From Prionace glauca (Eukaryota; Chordata; Chondrichthyes; Carcharhiniformes; Carcharhinidae), in contig CM075729.1 in the NCBI GenBank assembly GCA_037974335.1, forward strand, positions 92,480,592-92,544,591: 64,000 nucleotides of DNA. The letters run 5' to 3'. The translations under genes were made by a program, and so were the position numbers. Shown here one piece after another: positions 45,413 through 56,488 of this stretch; the stretch's first letter is position 1; each line of letters begins with the position of its first letter. The notes beneath the pieces are model-generated. The model worked only from the letters and a program-made list of their open reading frames with translations. It had not been told where the DNA came from and did no database searches.

Positions 45413-45708
45413 TGAGTTGCATTCTCCACTTCAGGGTGAAAGGTTGTGGGTTCGTGTCTCACTCCAGGAAATTGCTAGGTGCCTTTTATCAAATGAGATG
45501 CTAAATTGAGGTCACATCTAACCTCTCAGGTGACCATAAAATATGTCGTGGGACTACTTTGAAGAAGAACATCGAGTCCTCTCTGGTGTCCTGGCTAATG
45601 TTTATCTCACTGTTGTTTCTAGGATCTTGCTGTATTGAATGAGCTGTTTCCTATTTTACAGCAGTGACAGGTGAAAGGCACTATACAAATGCAAGGCTTT
45701 CTTTCAAA
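45413..45708 (+). mobile_element. tRNA-type SINE with core domain, cluster C intron
   Basis: Matches 21930-22225. Confidence 0.6.
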
Positions 45709-45977
45709 ATAGCAATGAACTCTGAGCTTTGCAGTGTCCATCAGGAGACTCACGCTAATAAGGGAAGGGATTGGGATCTGCTACCCTAACCACTGGGCAC
45801 AAACTTGTTCTTAATCATTTGGAAATAATGGCCCAGATCCTTCAACTCTTATTGTGCTTATTGGAAACTAGATCCATCCATGAGATGCTCCCTAGATGCT
45901 GACTATATTTCCTAGCCAAAGAATGTGGGTAACTCCACACACAAGTTACCTTTTTGCTCTCTAATTTGCCCTATTTA
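45709..45977. other. J-C intron, unassigned part (cluster C)
   Basis: No gene or repeat recognised. Confidence 0.3.
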
Positions 45978-46313
45978 ATCCTTAGTTATTCTCTTTGCAA
46001 TGTCCGACGCTATTGCTTGATGAACATATATGTCCTGAACTCTATCTCCAGCTCGAATATCCTCCCACTGCTCTGACACTGATTTACCTTCAAGTTGCTG
46101 TTTCCGGTTCATTTTAGCAAATTCCAGTTTAGTGAAATTGGCCTTTTCCCAATTTAAAACGTTTACTCTTGATCGATCTTTCCCCTTTTCCGTAGCAACT
46201 CTAAATCTATTATGATCATTATTACCCAAATGCTCTCTCACTGATACACCTTCCACATGCCCAGTTTCATTCTCCGAAACTGATAAAACTGCCCCTTCTC
46301 TTGTTGGGATTGT
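45978..46313 (-). mobile_element. LINE endonuclease-RT linker fragment before C exon (cluster C)
   Basis: Matches 22495-22830. Confidence 0.65.
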
Positions 46314-46460
46314 TCCGAATGGGTTAAAACAGTTCCCCCGGAATGGATTTTCAGAATTGTGCAACGTTGAAACATTGACACTGATTTGATCCCAGTTAAT
46401 ATTCAGGATGTTGAAAGCCTGAAAATGGCAGTGATTAAAATTCCTTCTCTTCTCTTCCAG

Positions 46461-46789
46461 CCCGTGAGAATTCACAACCCACGCTGACCCTGCTGCCCCC
46501 CTCCCCGGAGGAGGTCAAGACCAAGGGCACTGCCACCCTGGTGTGCCTTGCCGATCACTTCTATCCCGATGAGGTGGAGGTGAAGTGGAAGAAGGATGGT
46601 GCAGCCATTTCCAACGGGGTTCAGACCAGCAACTACCTGCGAGCTTCGGACAACACCTACAGCGTCAGCAGCCTGCTGACCCTCTCTGGCTCCGACTGGG
46701 AGTCCAACGCTCGCTTCTCCTGTGCCCTCACCCACGTGAGCCTCTCCTCTCCCCTCAGCAAGAGTGTCAGGAGTTCAGAATGTGCCTAG
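46461..46789 (+). CDS. IGKC: Immunoglobulin light chain constant exon, kappa-like (cluster C)
   Basis: C1-set domain of 109 residues. The acceptor TCTTCCAG ends at 46460, the split first codon gives Thr with the J at 41145, and the stop TAG is at 46787-46789. Cys 29 and Cys 88 form the domain disulphide, Trp 43 packs the core, and the C-terminal SSECA carries the Cys that should link to heavy chain. It reads identical to the cluster B exon. It is spliced from J across 5.3 kb of mostly LINE and SINE debris. As V, J and C are all intact, this cluster is the best candidate for an expressed gene here. Confidence 0.94.
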
Positions 46790-47255
46790 AGTGTTAGAGA
46801 CAGTCCACAGAGGAGACACAACTTGGAATAGAACAGGGGTGAGCTGGGAGGACAAAGATCACTGTCAGCATTGAATTACAACTCTCTTCCTTCTCGGAAC
46901 TGGTCTGAGACACTTCTGAGGGTCAGGGGTTAAAGAACATTGTTGGGATATTGTCGAGGGAGCTTTACTCTGTATTAACCCCATGCTTTTCCTTCACTGG
47001 GAGTGTTTGATGGGGACAGTGTGGATTTGTGATAACAAGTAAAACCTCTCGAAGATGATGAAGACTGTCAGCTGTACAGAAATAATGTGACCCTCTGAAG
47101 TATCTGCTTCAGTAAACCAGACCTCCTTCCTGCTCACCCTGCAGTTACAATTGAAGCTTTCGTCACTGTTTGAAGGGACAGGATTCTCATGTTATTGAGA
47201 AAATCTCCACAAGTGTTTTAATAAACCTCCATTCTCCCTGTGAATTTCTCCAGCT
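46790..47255 (+). other. 3' UTR and AATAAA (cluster C)
   Basis: Polyadenylation hexamer at 47220-47225, 431 bases after the stop. Confidence 0.65.
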
Positions 47256-47454
47256 TCCTCTGGCTGGGCTGTTTATTCAAGTCTTTTTTCTGTCAATGTC
47301 AATGTGTAAAAGGTAATAAACATTAAGAATATTCAGTATATGTCTGGTGAGTGCTTTGGAAATGTCCCACCTCCCCATCAGTTGATTGGCTGCATTTTAC
47401 CAAGTGATTGTCCTGATTGGTTGCTTGGCCTGTCAATCAATGACACAGTGAGCA

Positions 47455-47719
47455 GTCTCACAACACCAGGTTAAAGTCTAACAGGTTTATTTGGTAACAC
47501 AAGCCACTCGCTTTCGGAGCGCTGACCCTTCATCAGGGGAGTGGGAATTCTGTTCACAAACAGGGCATTTAAAGATACGATCTCAATTTACAATTTTGTC
47601 TTTAAATGCCCTGTTTGTGAACAGAATTCCCACTCCCCTGATGAAGGGTCAGCGCTCCGAAAGCGATTGGCTTGTGTTACCAAATAAACCTGTTAGACTT
47701 TAACCGGATGGTGTGAGAC
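47455..47719. repeat. Foldback element, unit 3
   Basis: Same arms and loop as 1293-1557. It shares with unit 2 the GCGATTGG change in the right arm. Confidence 0.85.
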
Positions 47720-47988
47720 TTCTTACTGTGTTTACCCCAGTCCAACGCTGGCATCTCCACATCATAATCAATGACACATCAGCAGAAGATTGGATTCAAA
47801 TCCAATGATCAATCATTTGAAAATGATCAGTTTGATCTGGAATCTCTTGAGTGACAAGATTGAAAACAGGAAAGAAACTGAAAGTTGCTGGGATTAAACC
47901 ATCACAATCACAATTCTCCATCCCATATTCACCACCTCCCCCTTGACCTTTCCATCTCACGTGGTCCCACTACTCCCATAGTTTCAAC
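47720..47988. other. Unassigned spacer, unit 3
   Basis: Matches 1558-1826. Confidence 0.3.
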
Positions 47989-48318
47989 GAGTAACTCTTG
48001 GTGATAGACATTGAATTCCCCACCCAGAGTACATTCTGTGTCCTTACCACCCTCAGTGCTTCCTCCAAGTGGTGTTCAACATGGAGGAGAACTGATTCAT
48101 CAGCTGAGGGGGGGACGGTCTGTGGTAACCAGAGGAGGTTTCCTTGTCCGTGTTTGACACGGTACCGAGAGACGACATGGAGTCTGGAATGTTGTTGAGG
48201 ATTCCCAGGATAACTCCCTCCTGACTGTATCCCACTGTGCCTTCTGTGCTGGGAGATTGGAGGTAGTGAACACGGTTCACCATTTTCTCCCGTCTCAGTA
48301 ACAAACATCCAGCTGCTC
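47989..48318 (-). repeat. Inverted copy of LINE-A endonuclease segment, unit 3
   Basis: 330 bases, inverted against 56489-56818, with two mismatches seen (GATAGACATT and GACGACATGG). Confidence 0.85.
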
Positions 48319-49414
48319 GAACTGGTACAGTAAAACGGTATTGACCGTTTCCTGGTGTCAGGTGTAGTGAGTGAGAGGGAAAAATTTAAACTGGGGACTC
48401 AAAATGTCACTCAGTGAATTTTTCAAATAATTAGAAAGGTGAAAATGAATTAATTTGCTGCAAATCATTAAAGCTTTCATCCAGGAGGGAGAGAGAGAGA
48501 GAGGAGAGAAAGACAGAAGCAGAGAGAGAGGGAGAGAGAGAGAGTGACAGACTGAGTGGGTTCCCCTCGGGGGGTTCCTGAGCAGTGACAGGCAGGGACT
48601 GAGGAAATGGGAGTTTCAGCCCTTTAGGTTGTCCCTATCAGTGTCAGTCTCCAAGATTCCTCCCACCCCCTCCACTGCTAGTGTTTTTATTAGTTTTGAG
48701 TCTGAAAGTTTAATGTTGTTCAGATAATTGTTCCCGTCTCAGTAACAAATATTCCGCTGCTTCTTTCACTTCCTCTGTTGGTTACATTTCAATCTTCCAA
48801 TCTGACAGTCTTTGGGAAAATATTTCAAAATATATATCCCCCCATCCATATTTTCAAATATTTTCCCAAATTTTTGACTGTCGGGTTTTTATTTCCTGCC
48901 ATTATAATTTTGACATTATCTTCCAAAGGGAATTCCTCGAATTCTGTGCAATGTTCAGATGAAAAGGAGAAAGAAAGGATCCAAAGCTGCTCCAGAGACT
49001 GATTAGCTGCACCCAACATTGTCCATGTAAATCCCATTCATAAGTAGGGACACATCTGCCATGGAATGTGAGAGCAGAGTTGCCAATACAAACTTCTTTT
49101 CACTATGGTTGATTTCCCAGATTGAATAATCTCCTTGAATCTTATTTCCAACCAAGTTCCACCACAGGGACAATTCTTCCAAGTTCACCACATGAGTGAA
49201 CATTTGAGCACCTGGTTCATGGCTCCAGGGACATCCAGGTAACTAATTGCTCACTAGGACACTGTAGTTTCATTACCTTTCCCATAGATAATTAGGCAGC
49301 ACAAAGAAGATGCTACATTATTTTCAGTTTGCAAGATTCTCCCAAGTCCATCCTCCCCCACCCCCCTGCTCTCTCTGCTGTTTTTCTCTTTCACTCCCGG
49401 CTGCTCTGTTTCAG
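48319..49414. other. Spacer with GA microsatellite, unit 3
   Basis: GA-rich run at about 48488-48544, second inverted LINE-A stretch near 48733-48815, then AT-rich DNA. It lacks 12 bases of the CCCCCACATCCT stretch kept in units 1 and 2. Confidence 0.35.
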
Positions 49415-49645
49415 GTTGTTTTCTAACTGCGCATGTGCAGTTCAGAGCTCCGATCGTTCCGGCAGTGCTAAGCCCCGCCCACAGCACGGATCGGATTGAA
49501 GCCGGTAAGAAGCGTATGGGCTCGCTGCACAGACGATTCCGGGCTGGGATCCGTATTACACCCGGATCCGGCCCTTCGGCTCCGACTGGTAAAATCGGGC
49601 CCAGAGTGAACTCTTTGCAACAAGAGCTGAAACTTTCAGATTGCT
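49415..49645. promoter_or_regulatory. CpG-rich, promoter-like patch, unit 3
   Basis: Same sites as in units 1 and 2. Confidence 0.35.
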
Positions 49646-49790
49646 GAATCCATTCCCCCCTCGAGCAGAATGCACCTTGTGTTTTTATTTCCAGAGAACC
49701 ACAAATGGAACAAGATTGGCAGCAACGTTAAGACTCTGAGAATTGATCTGAAAGTTTTTATTCCCACAGCATGGTCATGGTTTAGAACCA

Positions 49791-50114
49791 GGTGGCACAG
49801 TGGTTAGCACTGCTGTCTCACAGCTCCAGGGACCTGGGTTCGATTCCCGGTTTGGGTCACTGTGAAGTTTACACATTCTTCCCGTGTCTGCGTGGGTTTC
49901 CTTTGGGTGCTCCGGATTCCTCCCATCGTCAAAGATGTGTGGGTTAGGATGATTAGCCATGTTAAATTGTCCCTTCGTGTCCCAGGATGTGGAGGTTAAA
50001 GAGATTAGTGAGGTAAATGTCTGGGGTCGTAGGGATAGGACCTGGGATAGGATTGTTGATGGTGTAGATTCGATGGGCTGAATGGACTCCTTCTGCACGA
50101 TAGGGATTCTATGG
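49791..50114 (+). mobile_element. tRNA-derived SINE, unit 3
   Basis: Nearly identical to the unit 1 copy and unlike unit 2 at the diagnostic sites. Confidence 0.85.
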
Positions 50115-51310
50115 AAAATGATTTAACCCCTTCAGGACCACTGTTATTTTCTACTTGGGGACAGGAGATCTGATATGGACACACTGTTCAATGAGAATCT
50201 GACCTTTCAGCAAGTGACCTTTGAGATACAAAGATGTTCTCTAAGATAAAGAATATGTGTTGATAAACATGTGGCACTTTCAATCTGGATACAAAGATAC
50301 ACACATCAGGAAGAGGGAGTTTCAATTTTGATATTGGAAATTATAATTCTTACAAAGTTTAAAGATTTGAGCTGTGGATCCTGATAATGTTCTCAACAGG
50401 AAATGTTTATTTTAGACGGTTTGACAATTGACACAAATCCAAATGCTGAAAGCTTCTGTGCTGAAAGAAGAGTTTAAAATGTGTTTGTCTCTTCCCAAAA
50501 TATAAACCCGAAAGTTTGATGGATGCAATTTGTGTCAAGACCCACACTGATGTTAAATGTGAGAGGATCTCAAAGCTCAGAATGGGAACATGGAACACTG
50601 GTTCTTAGTGGTGTAGATTTTCACTTTGGTATCCTGTGAGAAAAGTGTGTGAACCAGGGAGAAATAGTCTTTGTGTGAACAATTAATACAGAATATTCAT
50701 TCATGTAAAAAGAAAACAAAACACACAAACTCTATAATACACGACAATGCATTTAACTATATGCATTAACTGAGGGCTAGACACACACACTGTTACATGA
50801 AGCTAACCCTTTGTTCTCAATCACCTATGTTCCCTGAACATTGAGATTTCCCTTTGTTCCAAAACAATATCCAATATTATGTAACTCTGAGCGAAATCCA
50901 GTGAATAATTATCACACACAGGTTATATGGCAGCATTTGGGATCCCTGACTCCTTTACGGTGACAAACTCTCATCGTGTGGGTCAGACCCTCACTGGTTA
51001 TGTATTCAGTCCAAGGTGGGACACAATGTTAAACATCGACACTACCCCAGACCCAATGTCTCGGGTTGCGGTGGAGAGAACCCTGACCACAACCAGAAAG
51101 TTTGTGGAACAAAACAATCGAACAATCCCAAGGGGAAGGGGGCAGGTGAACCTGGTCACAGGAAAGACTAGGAAACTGGAGGATTCAGTGAGAAATGGAG
51201 GGGAGATGGTGAGAATGCAGAATAAATGGAGGGAAGTAGGGAGGGTGACAGCAGCTGGTGAAACTGTTCCAGTTGAATAGTGAGTCTGTGTATTTGATGT
51301 TATCAGAGAC
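50115..51310. other. Unassigned 1.2-kb spacer, unit 3
   Basis: Matches 3955-5149. An open frame of 117 residues (50927-51280) is present; no family recognised. Confidence 0.35.
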
Positions 51311-51604
51311 TGTTGCTGTCCAAAGTGGTACAGATGCTGATTGTAATAACTGGAGGAGACTGGATTTGGAAATAACAAAGTAAAGGCTTTATTGATGAGA
51401 AGAACTATTTACAATGAAGGGTTTAACAACACAACCACACAGGTCAACTCCCAACAACATCCTGACCCCAACTGAAGCCTCCAGCCCCAGGAATGATCGC
51501 CCTCACTCCCGATTGGCCCAGGTTCACATCCTCACACTCCATTGGCTCTGGCCTGGTCATGTGACCTGTGAAGGACTGCCCCTTAAAGGGACCAGGCTCA
51601 CACA
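51311..51604 (-). mobile_element. Ty3/Gypsy-type LTR, unit 3, fossil
   Basis: Copy of the unit 1 LTR, about 294 bp. Confidence 0.7.
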
Positions 51605-53348
51605 CTCCTTCCCCTGTAACATCTTGGACTCCCTGTGATAAAACAAAAACTACAACAGTTAACACACAGGCAGAGAAACAACAATATTACAGAAGGGACA
51701 CCAGGGAAAGACAGTTCATAATGTCAGCTGGTCCAGAGATTTCTGGAACCTTGTGGAACACTGCAACTCTATCAGGGGCACTTCAGCAGCCATCGATACA
51801 GGATCCACTGATGGGGTGGATGTACTAACCACCTCTGGAGCTAGTCCCTGGACGGCCCATTCCTCAGCCTCATCCACCCAAGCCAGACGCTGCCTTGGCC
51901 TCACCATGGACATGGACCATCATGTTCAGAGCTGGTACACACAAACTGGATGTGGGGTCTAATTGCTCATCTCCTGGAACTGGCTCTACTCTCTTGCGTA
52001 GGTAACCAACATGCTTCTAACACGACGGTCATATCTCCCACGAATATGTTCCTTAACTCCACAGCCCTGTGTCTCCCCCAAATATGAGACTGGTCCCGTC
52101 TTCTCCACAACTCTCCCTGGCACCCAGGCAGGTCCACCATCCAAATTCCCTCTCAACATGAGGTTGCCATCATTAAACAATCTGTCCCCTTTCTGAGAGT
52201 CACGATACCCTTTCTGAGAGGATTGCTGAGCCTCCACCCTCTCCGACAAATTTGGGAACATTAAATCTAAACAGGTACACAGGCACCGACCCATTAACAA
52301 CTCTGCAGGCGTGACCCCGACATGACCCCAGTGACGGTGTGAGATGTAGTGTTATAGGACAGCAAATAACTGGCCAATCACAATGGCAGCGGTCCATGAA
52401 CCTGCTTCACATGGAGCCTTGAACATCGGCATGGCTCACTCCACCAACCCATTCGAGGCAGGATGGTCGGGGACTGACCTGACATGACAAATGTCATTAG
52501 ACTTGACCAAAGTCTGAAATTCATCAGCGTGAATGCTGCTCCGTTGTCTGATAGCAACACTTCAGGAAGACCATGGATCACAAAGATCTGCCTCAGTTTA
52601 TCAATGGTAAATGGAGGCTGTGATGGGTCTCATGAGCTGATCGTCCAGCCACTTGGAATGGGCATCGACTAACACCAGGAACATCTGTCCAAATCCTACA
52701 TGAAGCCGTGACCAAGGGAGCATGTTCATTGGTGGAGATAATGCTTGCTGAGTCGGACAACTCTCACACTGCCCAACCATTTGTTCAATGTCTCTGTCAA
52801 TGCCAGGCCACCAGACATAACTACTGGCCAACACTTTCATTCTGCTCTGGCCAGGATGGGCATCATGTAACTGTTGGAGCAGTGGCCATGCCCAGTGGGT
52901 AGTATGTTGACACAGACCACCCCCACAATAGCACCCCATCTTCACAGGATATCTGGTCCCTGCAATGTAAATACAGTTTCATTTGCTCTGCCTTGTCGAA
53001 GTGCCACCCGGTCAGTACCATTTTCTTGCCCTTTGCTAACACCAGCTCCCTGTCTGTCCACATCTGAATGTGGGCTGCTGAGACAGGCAGTGTGTCCAAA
53101 TAACACAGAGCCAATACTATCTCCTGTGGAACAGGCGGTGACGGTGTGGTCTGTGGTAGCGGCAGGCAGCTCAATGCATCTGTATTTGAGATCTGTGTTC
53201 CCGGCCCATGCTGGAAGGTTTAGCTGTTTAGTGCCAGCAGCAATGCCCATCTCTGCACCCTGGCAGAGGCAATAGGTGGCACTGGTTTAATGTCCTGGAA
53301 AAGCCCCAACAATGGCTTATGGTCTGACACGATGGTGAAATGCTGCCC
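51605..53348 (-). mobile_element. Ty3/Gypsy pol remnant, unit 3, fossil
   Basis: Same parts and extent as in unit 1: RNase H end, integrase, 3' side with LTR. Broken, with many breaks. Confidence 0.75.
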
Positions 53349-53865
53349 AACCCAATATCAATCTGTACTAATTCCTTTTACCAGCACTTGGTCCATAGCT
53401 ACTGTGCCTTGGGGATTGAAATGCTTGTCCAGATGCTTCTTAAATGTAGTGAGAGTTCCTGCCTCCATCACCCTCTCAGGCAGCACATTCCATATTTCCA
53501 CCATTCTCTAGGTCAAAAATTCTTTCTCAGATCTTCTCTTAACCACTTCCTCCTCACCTTAAACCAATGCCCTATGTTCCCTGGAATGTCGAGATTCCAG
53601 TCCTGTCCTTCTTTCAACCATATCTCAGTGATTACAACAATCTCATATTTCCACGTGCTGACCAACTCTCTAAGTTCATCTGCCTGACCAGACAGGCTCC
53701 TTGTATTAAAATAGATGCTGTTTAGCCTTCCAACCCTCCCATGTGCCTTATCAAGCCCAAGTCTTCTCTGCCTGCTGGACTGACTGAGTTTTCCTTCTAT
53801 ATCTGACTGAACCTCACTCCCAACTGTACATCTGCTGTGTGTTCACCCCCCTGCAAAGTACGGAG
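53349..53865 (-). mobile_element. CR1-like LINE fragment (LINE-G), unit 3
   Basis: Matches 7188-7700, including the same missing 3' end as unit 1. Confidence 0.6.
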
Positions 53866-54007
53866 AGGCGTCACAAGGATTCCGAATGGTTTGCTCAGGT
53901 CAAAGTGCATGAGCAATGACGATGATTGTAAAGCTGGTTTGACTTTTACTAAAGTTTCATTCTGCGTCTCCCCACAATTCCATCGCTGATGTTTGTTTAG
54001 ATGCTGG
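53866..54007. other. Short spacer, unit 3
   Basis: No feature recognised. Confidence 0.3.
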
Positions 54008-54375
54008 TGTGGGGTGGTGGAGGGGGGGGTGGGGTGCAGAATTGTTGCTGAGTTCAGCAGGAACCTTCGAATTGAGGAAGCCACTGGGAAGCTGGTGATC
54101 GGGGAGTGGGCCGACAAGTGGGGGGATGGTGAGGGGTGGGGGGAAGCCATTCGGTTGGGGAAGGGAGGAGGGGTGGGGGTCGGTATCGGTGATTGGAGGG
54201 AGACTTGTGGAAGACATCAGGGGCTGGCAACTGGGCAAAGGGAGGTGGGGTTGGGCATGGGGAGTCGGGGCTGGTGACTGGGGGGGGGAGGTTGGGAGGC
54301 CAGTCGATTAAGGAAAGTGAGATGGGGGTTGGGGGGGTTGTGGTCAGGGCCTGTGATCGGGGGAGTGGGGAATTA
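54008..54375 (+). repeat. G-rich tract, unit 3
   Basis: The poly-G run is short here (about 8 then 4), the rest as in unit 1. Confidence 0.75.
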
Positions 54376-54796
54376 GGTTGGGGAAGACATCACAAGGCAG
54401 GGATGTGGGAGTGCTGATCCTGGCCTCACGGGTGGGATTAACCCTGTCCTTTGGGGCAAATCCTGGCAGATTTTGTGAAATACCGAGTGCCGGCATTTCA
54501 ACTAAGTACGCCCAGAAAACGGTGGGAAAATGTCCTGTTTTCCTGCCGCAACGGGCTCTTAGTTTTTTAGGAAATTTTTGAGAAAATAATGGACAAAGTA
54601 TATGTTGGACATGACCCACAAATAACACTCTGTCTACCTTCAACTCATTGTTTAACCTCCAGTCCACCTCCTTTTCCAATCCAGGTGTTTCTGTCAATGA
54701 GTCAGATAGATCGACAGCACAGGAGGAGGCCATTCAGCTTCTCATGTCTGTACTAGCTGTTTTACAAGAGTCATTCACAGCTAACAGCTCAGTTTA
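54376..54796. repeat. Unclassified interspersed repeat, unit 3
   Basis: Matches 8221-8640. Confidence 0.35.
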
Positions 54797-55825
54797 ATGT
54801 GTGTTGTGGGAAACTCACTGGAATGTTTTATTAGAGACAAAACGAGTGAGAAACATGAACTGATCAGAGAGAATCAACGCGGATTTCAAAACAGTCAAAC
54901 ATGTTCAACTAAGCAGCTTACATTTGTTAGTGAGCCACTAATGTGCTCGATAAGGGAATGTCTCTGGATGTTATTTAGAACATAGAACATAGAACATAGA
55001 ACATTACAGCACAAACAGGCCCTTCGGCCCTCGAGTTGCGCCGATCGCATCAACCCCACCAATCTATAGACCTATCTATAACCCCCAATCCCATTAAACC
55101 CCATATACTCATCCAGAAGTCTTTTAAAAGACCCCAGCGAGTTCGCCTCCACCACCGACGACGGCAGCCGATTCCAATCACTCACCACCCTCTGAGTGAA
55201 AAACTTACCCCTAACATCACCTCTGTACCTCCCTCCCCGCACCTTAAATCTGTGTCCCCTCGTATCGACCATTTCAACCCGGGGAAATAGCCTCTGAGAG
55301 TCCACCCTATCTATTCCTCTCAACATTTTATAAACTTCTATCAGGTCGCCTCTCAACCTTCGCCTCTCCAGGGAAAAGAGTCCCAGCTCCCTCAACCTAT
55401 CTTCATAAGGCATGCCTCCCAGTCCAGGCAACATCCTTGTAAATCTCCTCTGCACCCTTTCAATAGCTTCTACATCTTTCCTATAGTGAGGCGACCAGAA
55501 CTGCGCACAATACTCCAAATTTCTTTGTGTTTCCAGAAGACATTTGGGAAGGTGCCACACGAGAGGCTGTGAATAAAAATGGAAGCGTATGGAATTAGAG
55601 GAAAGCTTTTGCCATGGATAAGGAATTGGTTCGGAGATAGGAGACAGAGAGTAGGGATAGTGTGTGTGTTTTCCAATCAGCAAGCTGTGAATAGTGATGT
55701 CCCCAGGGATCTGTGCTGAAGCCTCAGCTTTTCACTATATTTGTCAATGACTTGGAGGAAGGAATAGAGAGTCACATATCCAAGATTACTGAGCACATTA
55801 AATTAGGCAGCTTGGAGGAGGTTAC
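54797..55825 (+). mobile_element. LINE reverse transcriptase fragment (LINE-H), unit 3, split by CR1 insertion
   Basis: Copy of 8641-9125, interrupted by the CR1-like tail at 54977-55522. Confidence 0.65.
54977..55522 (-). mobile_element. CR1-like LINE 3' tail inserted only in unit 3
   Basis: 5'-truncated young insertion on the minus strand. It reads EYCAQFWSPHYRKDVEAIER, then RFTRMLPGLGGMPYEDRLRE, RRLRGDLIEVYKML, GKFFTQRVVSDWNRLP and GGYR-stop. The 3' end is a CR1-type (ATGTTCT)n run (54977-55005 as AGAACAT repeats). The empty site is seen in units 1 and 2. ATTT is repeated at both edges. The frame is open over its whole 147 or so residues. Confidence 0.9.
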
Positions 55826-56488
55826 AGAGGTAGGGAGGGTGTAGGATAGGGAGGGATTTGAGAGGCAGAATGAGAATGTTAAAATCAGGGCATTGCTGGA
55901 CCGGGGGTCAGTGTAGATCAGTGAGAACAGGGGGTGGGGAGTGAACGGGATTGGGTGGGAGTTCAGATCCGAGCAGCAGAGTTCTGGGTGAGTTGATGAT
56001 TACGGAGGGTGGGAGGTGTGAGGTCGGCCAGGACAGTATTGGAATAGTAACGTTCAGAGGGTAACAAAGACACAGGCGAGATTTTCAGCAGAAGATGATG
56101 CAAGGCGTGGGGACTCGGGAGATGTTACCGAGGTGGAAATAGGTGTTCTGAGAGATGGAGTGGATGATGTGGTGGGAAACTCATCTCAGGGTCAAATAGG
56201 ACACCATGGCTGTGGACTGTGTGGTTCAGTGTCAGACACTCCAAAGGGGGAGGGATGGAGTTTGTATCGGGAGATGAAGACCATGGCTTTGATCTTCCCA
56301 ATGTGTTTCCCAGTGAGCCTGGCTCCTCAGTCCTGACTGCTCTGAGCTGCTGTTCTTTTCATTGATTGGACAGTTATTGTTAGAGATTCAGACCACAGCA
56401 CAAATCCCCAGTGTCAAAAATAACTGCAAAGACTGTCAGATCGGAAGATTGAAACGTAACCAACAGAGGAAGTGAAAGAAGGAGCTCA
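55826..56488. repeat. Unassigned repeat-like stretch, unit 3
   Basis: Matches 9126-9786; at 56080-56115 it agrees with unit 1, not unit 2. Confidence 0.35.

Larger units (their letters stand above)
22679..46161. repeat. Tandem cluster unit 2 (C of cluster B to J-C intron of cluster C)
   Basis: Second copy, about 23.5 kb. The extra length over unit 1 comes mainly from the retained J segment (about 0.5 kb) and five more minisatellite copies (about 0.3 kb). A unit-specific SINE and an extra 0.2 kb of old repeat are roughly balanced by a 555-bp LINE deletion. Confidence 0.93.

Noticed and set aside
50927-51280. 117-residue + frame in the 1.2-kb spacer (also 27456-27812)
   Set aside because: Not open in the unit 1 copy, no recognised domain, and the sequence around it has no splice or promoter evidence.
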